A stretch of DNA of 64,000 bases from Verrucomicrobiaceae bacterium UBA2429 (GTDB lineage: Bacteria; Verrucomicrobiota; Verrucomicrobiia; Verrucomicrobiales; Verrucomicrobiaceae), in NCBI GenBank assembly GCA_002343505.1, contig DDQZ01000056.1:7004-71003 (forward strand). Direction: 5' to 3'. The translations under genes were made by a program, and so were the position numbers. The notes beneath the pieces were generated by a model. The model saw nothing but the letters and a program-made list of their open reading frames with translations, was not told where the DNA came from and did not search any database. This document shows, piece by piece, positions 46,132 to 54,844 of the stretch (the first letter of the stretch is position 1; each line of letters begins with the position of its first letter).

Positions 46132-47652
46132 ATGAAACTTGCCGCATCTCTCCTCGCCGCCGCCCTGGCCTTCTCCTGCTCCCTCTTGGCGCAGGAAAAA
46201 CGGCCCAACGTCCTCTTCATCGCCATTGATGATCAAAACGACTGGATCGGCCATCTCGGCGGCCACCCCCTGGCGAAAACACCGAACCTCGACAAGCTGG
46301 CCGCGCGCGGCACCACCTTCCTCAACGCGCACTGCAACGCCCCGCTCTGCAACCCCTCCCGCACCAGCCTGCTGCTGGGCCTGCGCCCCACCACCACCGG
46401 CATCTACGGACTCGCCCCCTGGTTCCGCACCCTGCCCGAGTGGAAGGACCGGGTGGCCCTGCCGCAGCACTTTGCCAACAACGGCTACCGCACTGCCGCA
46501 ACGGGCAAAATCTACCACGGCGGCACCGGCGGGCGCGGCGCGGGACCAAAGGCAAAGGCCAGGGGCGGCGACCAGGGACCACCCGAATTCCAAGTCTCCG
46601 CGCCCTATGGCGGCGTGGGCACGAAGCCGCCGAAAAAACTCATCCCTCCAACACCGATGGGTGACCATCCACTGATGGATTGGGGAGTTTGGCCGCTGGA
46701 CAATGACGACACGCAGAAGGGCGACTATCAAGTGGCCTCGTGGACCGTCGAGCAAATCAAAAACGCGCCCAAGGACCAGCCCTTCTTTCTCGCCGCCGGG
46801 TTCTTCCTTCCCCATGTCCCCTGCTACGCCACCCAGAAGTGGTTCGATCTTTATCCCGACGACGACAGCGTGCTGCCGAAGACCCTGGAGGGCGACCGTG
46901 ACGACACGCCCCGCTTTTCCTGGTACATCCACTGGAACCTGCCCGAACCGCGCCTCAAGTGGGTGAAGGAAAACAACCAATGGCGCAACCTCGTGCGCAG
47001 CTACCTGGCCTGCACCAGCTTCGTGGACGCGCAGATCGGCCGCCTGCTCGGCGCGCTCGACGAGGCCGGCATCGCCGACAACACCATCGTCGTCGTCTGG
47101 GGTGACCACGGCTGGCATCTGGGGGAAAAAGCCATCACCGGCAAAAACACCCTCTGGGACCGCGGCACCAAAGTCCCGCTCATCTTCGCCGGCCCCGGCG
47201 TCTCCGCCGGCCAGCGCTGCACCCAGCCCGCCGAGTTGCTCGACATATACCCAACGCTCGTCGAACTCGCCGGCGTCCCCGAGCGCGACGACCTGGAGGG
47301 CCTCAGCCTCGCACCCCAGCTCAAGGACGCCTCCACCCGGCGCGAACGTCCCGCCATCACCAGCCACAACCAGGGCAACCACGGCATCCGCAGCGAGCGC
47401 TGGCGCTACATCCAATACGCCGACGGCAGCGAGGAGCTCTACGACATGCAGGCCGACCCTCGCGAATGGCATAATCTCGCAGGCAAACCCGAGCACGCCG
47501 CCGTCATCGCCGGGCACAAAAAATGGCTGCCCAAGGTGGACCTGCCACCCGCTCCGAACAGCGCCAGCCGCGTGCTCACCTACGACAAGGAAACGGACAC
47601 CGCCATCTGGGAAGGCGCCCCCGTCAAACGCGGCGACCCCATTCCGGATTGA
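46132..47652 (+). CDS. Secreted sulfatase (iduronate-2-sulfatase-like)
   Basis: The 506-residue protein has a Sec signal (MKLAASLLAAALAFSCSLLAQ) and the sulfatase core: LFIAIDDQNDW metal-binding start, formylglycine motif CNPSR with Cys73, GKIYHGG, WGDHGWHLGEK near the C-terminal third, and TSHNQGNHGIRSERWRYI. These fit iduronate-2-sulfatase-like S1 family members that are abundant in this phylum. The last 29 bases overlap the convergent sufU gene. Confidence 0.94.
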   Translation: MKLAASLLAAALAFSCSLLAQEKRPNVLFIAIDDQNDWIGHLGGHPLAKTPNLDKLAARGTTFLNAHCNAPLCNPSRTSLLLGLRPTTTGIYGLAPWFRTLPEWKDRVALPQHFANNGYRTAATGKIYHGGTGGRGAGPKAKARGGDQGPPEFQVSAPYGGVGTKPPKKLIPPTPMGDHPLMDWGVWPLDNDDTQKGDYQVASWTVEQIKNAPKDQPFFLAAGFFLPHVPCYATQKWFDLYPDDDSVLPKTLEGDRDDTPRFSWYIHWNLPEPRLKWVKENNQWRNLVRSYLACTSFVDAQIGRLLGALDEAGIADNTIVVVWGDHGWHLGEKAITGKNTLWDRGTKVPLIFAGPGVSAGQRCTQPAELLDIYPTLVELAGVPERDDLEGLSLAPQLKDASTRRERPAITSHNQGNHGIRSERWRYIQYADGSEELYDMQADPREWHNLAGKPEHAAVIAGHKKWLPKVDLPPAPNSASRVLTYDKETDTAIWEGAPVKRGDPIPD

Positions 47653-48094
47653 CCCGCGCGCCCGCCAGCGCCTGCTCCAGCGCCCGCCAGGCCAGCATGG
47701 CGCACTTCACGCGCTGGGGGAATTTTTGCACGCCTTCGAGCAGTTGCAGCTCGCCCAGGGCGTCCTCGTCACGCACCGCGCCCTCGCCCGTGACGACATG
47801 GCGGAAGTCCTCGATCATGGCCGCCGCCTTCTCTTTCGTCACACCCTTGACCTTCACGGTCATCATGGAGGCGCTGGCCTGGCTGATGGCGCAGCCCTGG
47901 CCGCTGAACTTGATGTCCTCAATGCTGCCATCGGGAGAAAAGCGCACCCACAGGTCCACCTCGTCGCCGCAGGAGGGGTTGTCGCCATGCGCGTGAGCGC
48001 AGTCCCCGGCCAGCTCGCCGTAATTGCGCGGATGGCGCGAGTGGTCGAGGATGACTTGCTGGTAGAGATCGCGGAGGTCGTCGGAGATGGGCAT
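47624..48094 (-). CDS. sufU: SufU/NifU-type iron-sulfur cluster assembly protein
   Basis: The 156-residue product has the U-type scaffold motifs: YQQVILDHSRHPRN at the start, NPSCGDEVDLWV with the first conserved Cys, IKFSGQGCAISQASASMM with the second, and RVKCAMLAWRALEQAL with the third. The SufU type acts with SufS as a zinc-dependent sulfur-transfer protein. No other suf gene is in the window. Its 3' end overlaps the convergent sulfatase by 29 bases. The ATG at 48092-48094 matches family starts. Confidence 0.95.
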   Translation of the reverse strand: MPISDDLRDLYQQVILDHSRHPRNYGELAGDCAHAHGDNPSCGDEVDLWVRFSPDGSIEDIKFSGQGCAISQASASMMTVKVKGVTKEKAAAMIEDFRHVVTGEGAVRDEDALGELQLLEGVQKFPQRVKCAMLAWRALEQALAGARVNPEWGRRV

Positions 48095-48139
48095 GGACGG
48101 AGGGGACGAATGGCGCGCGTTGAGCGGGGGAGAAACTTG

Positions 48140-48174
48140 AAAAATCAAAAATCGGACCGATTGCCCATTGCCCA
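48140..48174. repeat. In-register heptamer repeat between sufU and a kinase gene
   Basis: Five consecutive 7-bp units fill this stretch: AAAAATC twice, GGACCGA once, TTGCCCA twice, with a trailing TCGCC. It lies in the divergent gap between sufU and the kinase gene. Two further degenerate units (TTGCCCA, CTGCCAA) are at 51297-51310 after the thioesterase gene. Confidence 0.7.
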
Positions 48175-48258
48175 TCGCCTCTGGGCTGGCCTGGATCCCA
48201 CAACGCCCTCATTTTCCCGTCTTGAACCGCGCGTCAGACTGCCGGATAATCCGCGCCA

Positions 48259-50787
48259 ATGTCCGACCCCAGCCGCACACCGCCGGAAATCCGCGACCAT
48301 GAGACCCTGCGCATGATCGGGCGCGGGGCGTATGGGGAAGTGTGGATGGCGCGCAGCGTCACCGGCGCGTTGCGCGCGGTGAAGGTCGTGTGGCGGGAGG
48401 ACTATGACCACGCGGACTCCTTCGAGCGCGAGTTCGAGGCCATCAAGCATTACGATCCCGTCTCACGCAAGCATCCCGGCCTTGTGCCCATCCTCCAGGT
48501 CGGACGCAGTGACGAGCAGGGCTTTTATTATTATGTGATGGAGCTCGCCGACGACCTGGAGCGCGGGCGCGACATCAAGGCGGAGACCTACAAGCCGCAC
48601 ATCCTCGGCCTGCAAATGCGCAGGCAGAAACGGCTCAAGGCGGGGGACTGCCTGAAACTTGGCGCGAATGTGGCCGAGGGGCTGCACCACCTGCACCAGC
48701 ACAAGCTCATTCACAGGGATGTGAAGCCTTCCAACCTCATCTTCATAGACGGGCAGTGCCGGCTGGCGGACATCGGCCTCGTGGCGCTCATGGGGCAGCG
48801 CAGCTTCGTCGGCACGGAGGGCTTCGTGGCGCCGGAGGGGCCTGGGTCGCCGGAGTCGGACATCTTTTCCCTCGGCATGGTCCTCTATGAGGCCAGCACC
48901 GGCAAAGACCGCCTGGACTTCCCCGACATCCCCTCCTGCACCGAGACGGGCGACCAGCTCGAGGACTGGCAGCGTCTGCACAAGGTCATCTGCCGCGCCT
49001 GCGCCCCGCGCGCCAAGGACCGCTACTCCAGCGCTTGGGAAATGGCTCTCGACCTGCGCGGCCAGCCCCTGCCCTCCCGCCGCGCGGTGTGGCAGTGGGC
49101 GGCGGCCGCCGTCGTCACCCTGGCGCTCGCTGTCGGCTTCGGCATGTGGCTGGCAGTGCGCGAGGGCGGCGCCCTGGTGGCCGTGCAGAGCTCCACGCCG
49201 CTGCTCACCGTCAGCACCGAGCCGCCGGGTGCGGAGGTCTTTGCAGGGGAGAAATTGCTCGGCGTCACGCCCCTGGAGATCAACCCCGAGGAGGGCGTCT
49301 CCGTCATCTACCAGCTCCGCATGACGGGCCACAAGCAGATGGAGCTGGAGCACATCGCCACCCGCGCCCAGCCCGCGCGCTTTGACGTGAAGATGGAGGC
49401 CACACGCCTGCCCCAGCCGGGCGAGCGCTGGACCAACAGCCTCGGCATGACATTCAAGCCGGTGCTCAACGGCCACACCACCACCGAACCCGTTCAGATC
49501 AAGCATTTCAAACGCTTCCTCGACGACACCGGCCGCTCCTTTGAAGGCCGCGTCGTGCGCGCCGGCCAGAACAAGGAGAGCGCGTACTTCATCGTCGCAC
49601 CGATCGGCGACGCTGAGGCCTTCCGCTTCTGGCTCACCGAGGAGGACCGCCGCGCCGGGCACCTCAGCCAGGAGCATCAATACCAGGTCGAACCCTTTTA
49701 TTATGTCGAGACAGGCGCCAGCAGCGAGGACATGCCCGATGACCGCGACTCCACCGAGGGCGCAAGCCAGGAGAGCCAGGACTGGCAGGCCTTCAATTTG
49801 CGCGTCGAGCGCCAGTCCTACGGCAGCGTCGTCATCCGCACCATGCCGGAAAAAGTGCGCGTCTTTCAGCATGAGCAATTTCTTGGCTACACACCGCTGG
49901 AGCTGCCGCGCGTGCGCAGCGGCAGCGCCGAGTACGACCTGCGGGAGGAGGGCTTCTCCGATGTCATCCTGGAGGGCGAGGTGCGCCCTGGAGAGCTTTT
50001 GGAGCTCTTCGCCGACATGCAGACGCGACAGGCCGTCACCTTCGGACGCGAGTGGACCGCCAACAGCCTTGGCATGCGCCTCGTTCCGCTGGGCGAGTCC
50101 GTCATGATCGCCGCCACCGAGACGCGCCGGCGCGACTACCTGGAATTCGCGAAAGCCGCCAATCGCCGCCGGCCCGGAAACCTGGACGCCGACGGCCGCG
50201 GCGCCACCCAGCCCGTCGTCAGCGTTGACCGCGAGGAGGCGCGCGCCTTTTGCGCCTGGCTCACCGAGCGCGAGCGCAACTCCGGCCTCATCGGCCCCGC
50301 CGACACCTACCGTCTGCCCACCGACGAGGAGTGGAGCCGCGCCGTCGGTCTGCCGCTGGAGCGCGGAGTCACCCCCGCAGAGCGCAACGGGCGCATTCGC
50401 GGCATCTACCCCTGGGGTTTTGACTGGCCGCCGCCGCCGAAGACCGACAACTTCGCCGACATCGGCGCCATGCGGAAAGGCAACCTGGAAAACATCATCC
50501 CCGGCTACGAGGACGGCTTCCCCCAGCTCTCGCCCGTGGGCGCCTTCCCCGCCAACGAGCGCGGCATTCTCGGGCTGGCAGGGAATGTCTCCGAATGGGT
50601 GGACACCGACTTCGACAACGGCAGGAAAGCCGCCGCCGGCAGCAAGGCCGTGCTCGCCACCGCGCGCGGCGGGAACTGGCGCAGCGCCAGCGCCGACGAG
50701 CTGCTCGCCTCAGCGCGCGCGTCCCACCCGGCGGACCACCGCAGCCCAGCGCTCGGCTTCCGCGTCGTCCTCGGCAGGAGCCGCTGA
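48259..50787 (+). CDS. Membrane Ser/Thr kinase with PEGA and FGE-like domains
   Basis: The 842-residue protein has an N-terminal kinase: loop GRGAYGEVW, Lys42, HRD 152-154, and DIG at 171-173 where DFG is usual. A membrane helix (about 279-300) leads outside to a PEGA domain (LLTVSTEPPGAEVFAG, about 315-375), an FGE-like partial repeat, a second PEGA (VVIRTMPEKVRVFQHEQFLG, about 525-585), and a C-terminal formylglycine-generating-enzyme-like fold (GLAGNVSEWVD, TARGGNWRSAS, ALGFRVV). The paired active-site cysteines of true FGE are absent, so this domain is probably a binding module. A sulfatase-maturation role is therefore not supported. Confidence 0.9.
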   Translation: MSDPSRTPPEIRDHETLRMIGRGAYGEVWMARSVTGALRAVKVVWREDYDHADSFEREFEAIKHYDPVSRKHPGLVPILQVGRSDEQGFYYYVMELADDLERGRDIKAETYKPHILGLQMRRQKRLKAGDCLKLGANVAEGLHHLHQHKLIHRDVKPSNLIFIDGQCRLADIGLVALMGQRSFVGTEGFVAPEGPGSPESDIFSLGMVLYEASTGKDRLDFPDIPSCTETGDQLEDWQRLHKVICRACAPRAKDRYSSAWEMALDLRGQPLPSRRAVWQWAAAAVVTLALAVGFGMWLAVREGGALVAVQSSTPLLTVSTEPPGAEVFAGEKLLGVTPLEINPEEGVSVIYQLRMTGHKQMELEHIATRAQPARFDVKMEATRLPQPGERWTNSLGMTFKPVLNGHTTTEPVQIKHFKRFLDDTGRSFEGRVVRAGQNKESAYFIVAPIGDAEAFRFWLTEEDRRAGHLSQEHQYQVEPFYYVETGASSEDMPDDRDSTEGASQESQDWQAFNLRVERQSYGSVVIRTMPEKVRVFQHEQFLGYTPLELPRVRSGSAEYDLREEGFSDVILEGEVRPGELLELFADMQTRQAVTFGREWTANSLGMRLVPLGESVMIAATETRRRDYLEFAKAANRRRPGNLDADGRGATQPVVSVDREEARAFCAWLTERERNSGLIGPADTYRLPTDEEWSRAVGLPLERGVTPAERNGRIRGIYPWGFDWPPPPKTDNFADIGAMRKGNLENIIPGYEDGFPQLSPVGAFPANERGILGLAGNVSEWVDTDFDNGRKAAAGSKAVLATARGGNWRSASADELLASARASHPADHRSPALGFRVVLGRSR

Positions 50788-50841
50788 AAAATGCGCCTGC
50801 GCATTTGCCAGCGCGCGCCTTTCAGGCCAGGGAAACCCGTC

Positions 50842-51270
50842 ATGAGCGCAGAAGAAATCCCCACCATCGAGACCCGCGAGGAGGTCATGTTTTTCGACAC
50901 CGACATCGGCGGCGTCGTCCACAACATCGCCTACCTGCGCATGATCGAAACCGCGCGCACACGCCTCGCGGCCAGGCTTGGCATGAAGCTGCGCGACATG
51001 GCGCGCACCCAGGTCTATCCCGTCGTCGTCCGCACCGAAATAGACTACCGCAAGCCTGCCACCCTCGGCGACGAACTCGTCATCACCGGCAGACTCGACC
51101 GACTGGAGCGCGTGCGCTTCTGGGTGGCCTTCGAAATCCGCCGCGCCGGCGAGGACGCCGTGCTCATCACCTGCCGCCAGTCCCTCGCCCTCGTCCAGAT
51201 GCCTCAGGGCCGCCCCCTCCGTCTCCCCGAAGACTGGACGGTGAAATACGCCCCGGTCTTTTTGAAGTGA
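50842..51270 (+). CDS. Acyl-CoA thioesterase of the 4HBT/YbgC hot-dog family
   Basis: The 142-residue product has the hot-dog signature VMFFDTDIGGVVHNIAYLRM with the conserved Asp (FFDTD) and the N/H-type active-site region, then EIDYRKPATLGDELVI and a beta-rich end. It follows the kinase gene by 54 bases on the same strand. YbgC enzymes are often next to tol-pal genes; none is here. Substrate is unknown. The ATG at 50842 begins the conserved N-terminus; the open frame before it is not protein-like. Confidence 0.88.
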   Translation: MSAEEIPTIETREEVMFFDTDIGGVVHNIAYLRMIETARTRLAARLGMKLRDMARTQVYPVVVRTEIDYRKPATLGDELVITGRLDRLERVRFWVAFEIRRAGEDAVLITCRQSLALVQMPQGRPLRLPEDWTVKYAPVFLK

Positions 51271-51318
51271 GGGGGATGGCGCACCGGTTGATGCGATTGC
51301 CCACTGCCAAGCGTCCCT

Positions 51319-54177
51319 TCACCGCCCATCCGGTAGCGGCACCTGCACCGGGTGCATGAGGTAGGCGATCAAGTCGCGCACCTGATCGGTCTGCAGCGCC
51401 AGCAGCAGGCCCTCCGGCATCATGGACATGGGGGAGGTTTCCGTTTTCGTGATCTCGGCGCGGTCCAGCGTCAGGGATTCGGTCAGGGTGCGCAGCGTCA
51501 CGGTGCGCTCGTTTTTTTCCGCGATGACGCCGCTGAGGATGCGGCCGTCCTTGAGCGTGAGGATGCTCATGCGGTAGTCCGCACTGACGACCGCGCTTGG
51601 GTCGGCGATGTTTTCAAGGAGATAGTCCAGGTTGGCGCGTCCGCTGCCGGTGAGGTCGGGGCCGATCTTGCCGCCCTGGCCGTACATGACGTGGCAGGCG
51701 CCACAAACGGCGGTGAAGAGCATGCGACCGCTGCTCAGGTTCGCCTTGGCGAGTGTCTCGGGCGTGAGCTGGGTTTTGAATTTCTCGATGAGCTGTTTTT
51801 TGTCGGCGGCGGATTCACGTAGCTCGCCCCAGGCCTCGACGAGCTGCTTGGAAAGCGTCTCGTCATTGAAGGCGCGAATCTGACGCGCGTGAAAGGCGGT
51901 CAAATCGGTGCGCGGGATTTTTCCTGCGGCCATTTCGGCCAGCAGCGCTTTGGCGAAGGCCGGGCGGGCGACGAGCGTGTCGATGACGGCGGTGGAATTG
52001 AACTTGCGGTAGTTCTTTGCGATTTTCTGGCCGATGGCCGGATCGTCGAACAAGGCAAGGCCTCGCACGGCGGTGAGATTCAGCGGACGCGTTTCGAGCA
52101 GTTGCTCGCAAATCGTGCGCAGATCGGCGGGACGGGCCTCGATCAGTGTTTGAAGCGCAGATTCACGAGCAGTGACATCGGCATTGTCATCAAGGGCGAT
52201 TTTTTTGACATCATCTAGCGCACGACCGTCGCCGAAGAGGATGCTGAGATCGCGGATGAGTCGCTCTCTGGCCCCGGCTTCATCTGATCCGGTGGTTTTG
52301 AGATTGGCTAAGGCTCGTGTTGCAAACTCATCCCAGTTTGCGGGCTTGGACGCCTTGCGGATGCCTTTGAACGCCTCGGTCATGCCTTGAAGAATCACGG
52401 GCTCGACCCAGCCGCCTCCGCTTTTGAGTGAAAGCAGCGCATTCAGTGACTCTGGCTGTGTTGCGAGACTGCGCGCGATCCACTTCAGCGTTTTCGGCCA
52501 GGTGCAATGCCCGGCGATCTTCACCAACACCGCCGGATCACGCTTCGCCAGCGGGCTGATGCCATACCAGACCATGTACGGCAGGAAAGGATCATCGGCA
52601 TATTTTGCGTGCTTCAGCAGCTCGATGGCGAGTTCGGAGCGATTCTTCAATGGCAGACGCTGAAGCGTGCTGGCGAGGGAAAGGTGAACGAGACTGTGCG
52701 GACTTTCCTTGGCAAGTTTGAGCAGAGTCCGAAAGGTCATGAGATCGAAACCGACCAGCTCTTTGACAGCCTGGGGATGGGGTTCGCCAGTGATGAGGTC
52801 AATCGGCCAAAAAGACGTGCGACCGCGGATGGCACGGGTGGCTTCGTGCTCATCGCCATCGAAATCATCGGTGTCCAGCCTGGCGCTATTCCAAAACGCC
52901 TGGGTAGGCTCCCCCTTGTCCGTGAAAAGCTCCACCTTCTTCGGCACGCCGTAGCTGATTCTGAAAATCCTCCCGCTCGTGCGATGCACTCCAGTGGATT
53001 CGTGGCACTCGCCGGTGTCGCTCCAGTCGAGGATGAAGCCGCTGCCGTCGGGGCCGGTGCTGATTTCGATGCCGCGGAACCAGGGATCGTCGCTGAGGAA
53101 GACATCCGGCTCGTGTTTGCCGACATAGCCGCTGCCGTGGCGCTGCAGACGCTCCACATTGGCGCGGCGTCCGTGCATGTTGAGGGTGAAGAGCTTGTTG
53201 CGGTAGTACTCCGGCCATTGGTCCGCCTTGTAGATCATCATGCCGATGTGGGCATGGCCGCCGCCGAGGTGGTTGGCCTTGCCGTCGCGCGAGTCGCTCC
53301 AGGCGCCGGTGCGGTCGTAGTGGTAGTGGTCGGCGATGGTGTCGAGCTTTTCATAAATGAGCGGGTTCGGCGTGTTGGTGTCCACCAGATGCGCGCCGTG
53401 GATGAGGTGCCAAAGATGGCCGGTGACGGTGTTGATGAAAAACATCTCGCCATTTTCATCCCAATCATGCCCCCAGGGGTTCGTGGTGCCGTGCGTGAGC
53501 ACTTCGACGACTTTTGCCTCCGGGTGGTAGCGCCAGATGCCGCCTTTCATCGGCACGCGTTTGTCATCGGGTGTGCCGGGAACGCCGAGGATGCCGGGGC
53601 AGGAGTGGCCGCAGCGGCCGTAGAGCCAGCCGTCGGGACCAAAGCGCAGGCCGTTGGCAAAGTTGTGGTAGTTTGCCTCCGCCACGGTGAAGCCGTCCAG
53701 CACCACCTGCGGCGGGCCGTCGGGGATGTCGTCGCCATTCGCATCCGGGATGAATAGCACCTGTGGCGGGCACATCAGCCACACGCCACCGCGGCCGACC
53801 TCGACGCTGGTGAGCATCTGCACGTCTTCAGTGAACACTTTGCGCGTCTCGGCGATGCCATCCCAGTCCTTGTCCTCCAAAATGATGACGCGATCCTTCA
53901 GCGTGAGGTCGAAGCGCTTCGCGCGCTCGGCATAGGTGTAGTTTTCCGCCACCCACATGCGGCCTTTCGCATCCCAAGCCATCGCGATGGGATTCTGCAC
54001 GTCCGGCTCGGCCGCAAAGAGCGTGGCTTTGAAGCCCTCGGGCAGCTTCAGCGCCTTCAACGCCTCCTGCGGCGGCATCGGCGAGGGATTGCCAGGCTCG
54101 CTGTTGTAGGGCGCGGGGAAGTCGGAGCTGAAAGCGGTGGCGTGAAAAAGGACGAGGCAGGAAAAAAGCAGGCGCAT
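51319..54177 (-). CDS. Secreted PVC-type membrane-bound-dehydrogenase-like protein fused to HEAT-like region and cytochrome c
   Basis: The ATG at 54175-54177 opens a signal peptide (MRLLFSCLVLFHATAFSS) and a 952-residue protein. The N-terminal half is a glucose/sorbosone-dehydrogenase-type beta-propeller (LPEGFKATLFAAEPDVQNPIAMAWD in two pieces, NPWGHDWDENGEMFFINTVTG, HYHYDRTGAWSDSRDG). A helical HEAT-like region (about 470-780) follows, then a c-type haem domain with CGACH (825-829) and GPDLTGSGR. This architecture is typical of Planctomycetes/Verrucomicrobia paralogous families linked to polysaccharide or sugar oxidation. Substrate is unknown. Confidence 0.9.
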   Translation of the reverse strand: MRLLFSCLVLFHATAFSSDFPAPYNSEPGNPSPMPPQEALKALKLPEGFKATLFAAEPDVQNPIAMAWDAKGRMWVAENYTYAERAKRFDLTLKDRVIILEDKDWDGIAETRKVFTEDVQMLTSVEVGRGGVWLMCPPQVLFIPDANGDDIPDGPPQVVLDGFTVAEANYHNFANGLRFGPDGWLYGRCGHSCPGILGVPGTPDDKRVPMKGGIWRYHPEAKVVEVLTHGTTNPWGHDWDENGEMFFINTVTGHLWHLIHGAHLVDTNTPNPLIYEKLDTIADHYHYDRTGAWSDSRDGKANHLGGGHAHIGMMIYKADQWPEYYRNKLFTLNMHGRRANVERLQRHGSGYVGKHEPDVFLSDDPWFRGIEISTGPDGSGFILDWSDTGECHESTGVHRTSGRIFRISYGVPKKVELFTDKGEPTQAFWNSARLDTDDFDGDEHEATRAIRGRTSFWPIDLITGEPHPQAVKELVGFDLMTFRTLLKLAKESPHSLVHLSLASTLQRLPLKNRSELAIELLKHAKYADDPFLPYMVWYGISPLAKRDPAVLVKIAGHCTWPKTLKWIARSLATQPESLNALLSLKSGGGWVEPVILQGMTEAFKGIRKASKPANWDEFATRALANLKTTGSDEAGARERLIRDLSILFGDGRALDDVKKIALDDNADVTARESALQTLIEARPADLRTICEQLLETRPLNLTAVRGLALFDDPAIGQKIAKNYRKFNSTAVIDTLVARPAFAKALLAEMAAGKIPRTDLTAFHARQIRAFNDETLSKQLVEAWGELRESAADKKQLIEKFKTQLTPETLAKANLSSGRMLFTAVCGACHVMYGQGGKIGPDLTGSGRANLDYLLENIADPSAVVSADYRMSILTLKDGRILSGVIAEKNERTVTLRTLTESLTLDRAEITKTETSPMSMMPEGLLLALQTDQVRDLIAYLMHPVQVPLPDGR

Positions 54178-54733
54178 GAGGCTGAAACTGGCGTGTTGAC
54201 AGAAGATAAACAAACCCGGCATCGCCATAAAAGCCAAATCCAGCCCGCTGGACTCATGGAGTGCCGGAGCATGGAAACGCCATGACTTCTAAACTTCATC
54301 AAGCCAGGAAAAGAATCACAAATCCTGATGACGCGAGCTACCACCCAGCTTCACACAAAAGCAGGCCGCATAAGAGACACGCCGCGTGCCAATGCACGAA
54401 CGGCGCGGCAGAACCGTGTTCACAAACAACGCCTGACGATGCCTTTAGCAACACTTCGCTTCACGTTGGAGGCCCCGTGGAATCAAGGCTCCAGCCACTT
54501 TCAGCTTGATGCGTTATCTTCAGAGAAGCGGTCAATTCCTTGACGGTATTGGCGCAGATGCTAATGCCGGCGCTTTTTTCTCCGCCCCCGCTACCAGGAG
54601 TGCGAGCGCTCGGACTGATCTGCAAGCCAACACTGGAGAACTCTTGACGGTACATTTGAAATGAAGAAAGCACGGCAAACCCTGAAATACTTTTGCGCAG
54701 CCCATGCGGCGAGTTCATGAACGCGCTTCTTTT

Positions 54734-54751
54734 GTCAGGCAGTTGCCTGAC
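54734..54751. repeat. Perfect 18-bp palindrome in a gene-free gap
   Basis: GTCAGGCA and TGCCTGAC are separated by GT. It lies 94 bases beyond the 3' end of the LacI-type gene. The whole gap 54178-54844 is less GC-rich than its surroundings and contains only short, unconvincing frames; I see no gene, RNA or mobile element in it. Confidence 0.5.
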
Positions 54752-54844
54752 GCCGCTTCCCCATTTTTCGCGACCATGGGATGGCTGCGGGAGAAAACAC
54801 CGCGCCTTGGAAAGTGGCGCTGATCCGCAGAGACGTCGCCGGCT

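Noticed and set aside
48259..50787. Formylglycine-generating enzyme activity for the nearby sulfatases
   Set aside because: The FGE-like fold lacks the active-site cysteines in the GGNW...GFR region.
54178..54844. Small frames in the gap between the dehydrogenase-cytochrome and LacI-type genes
   Set aside because: None has a start context, leader or family motif; composition gives no coding bias.
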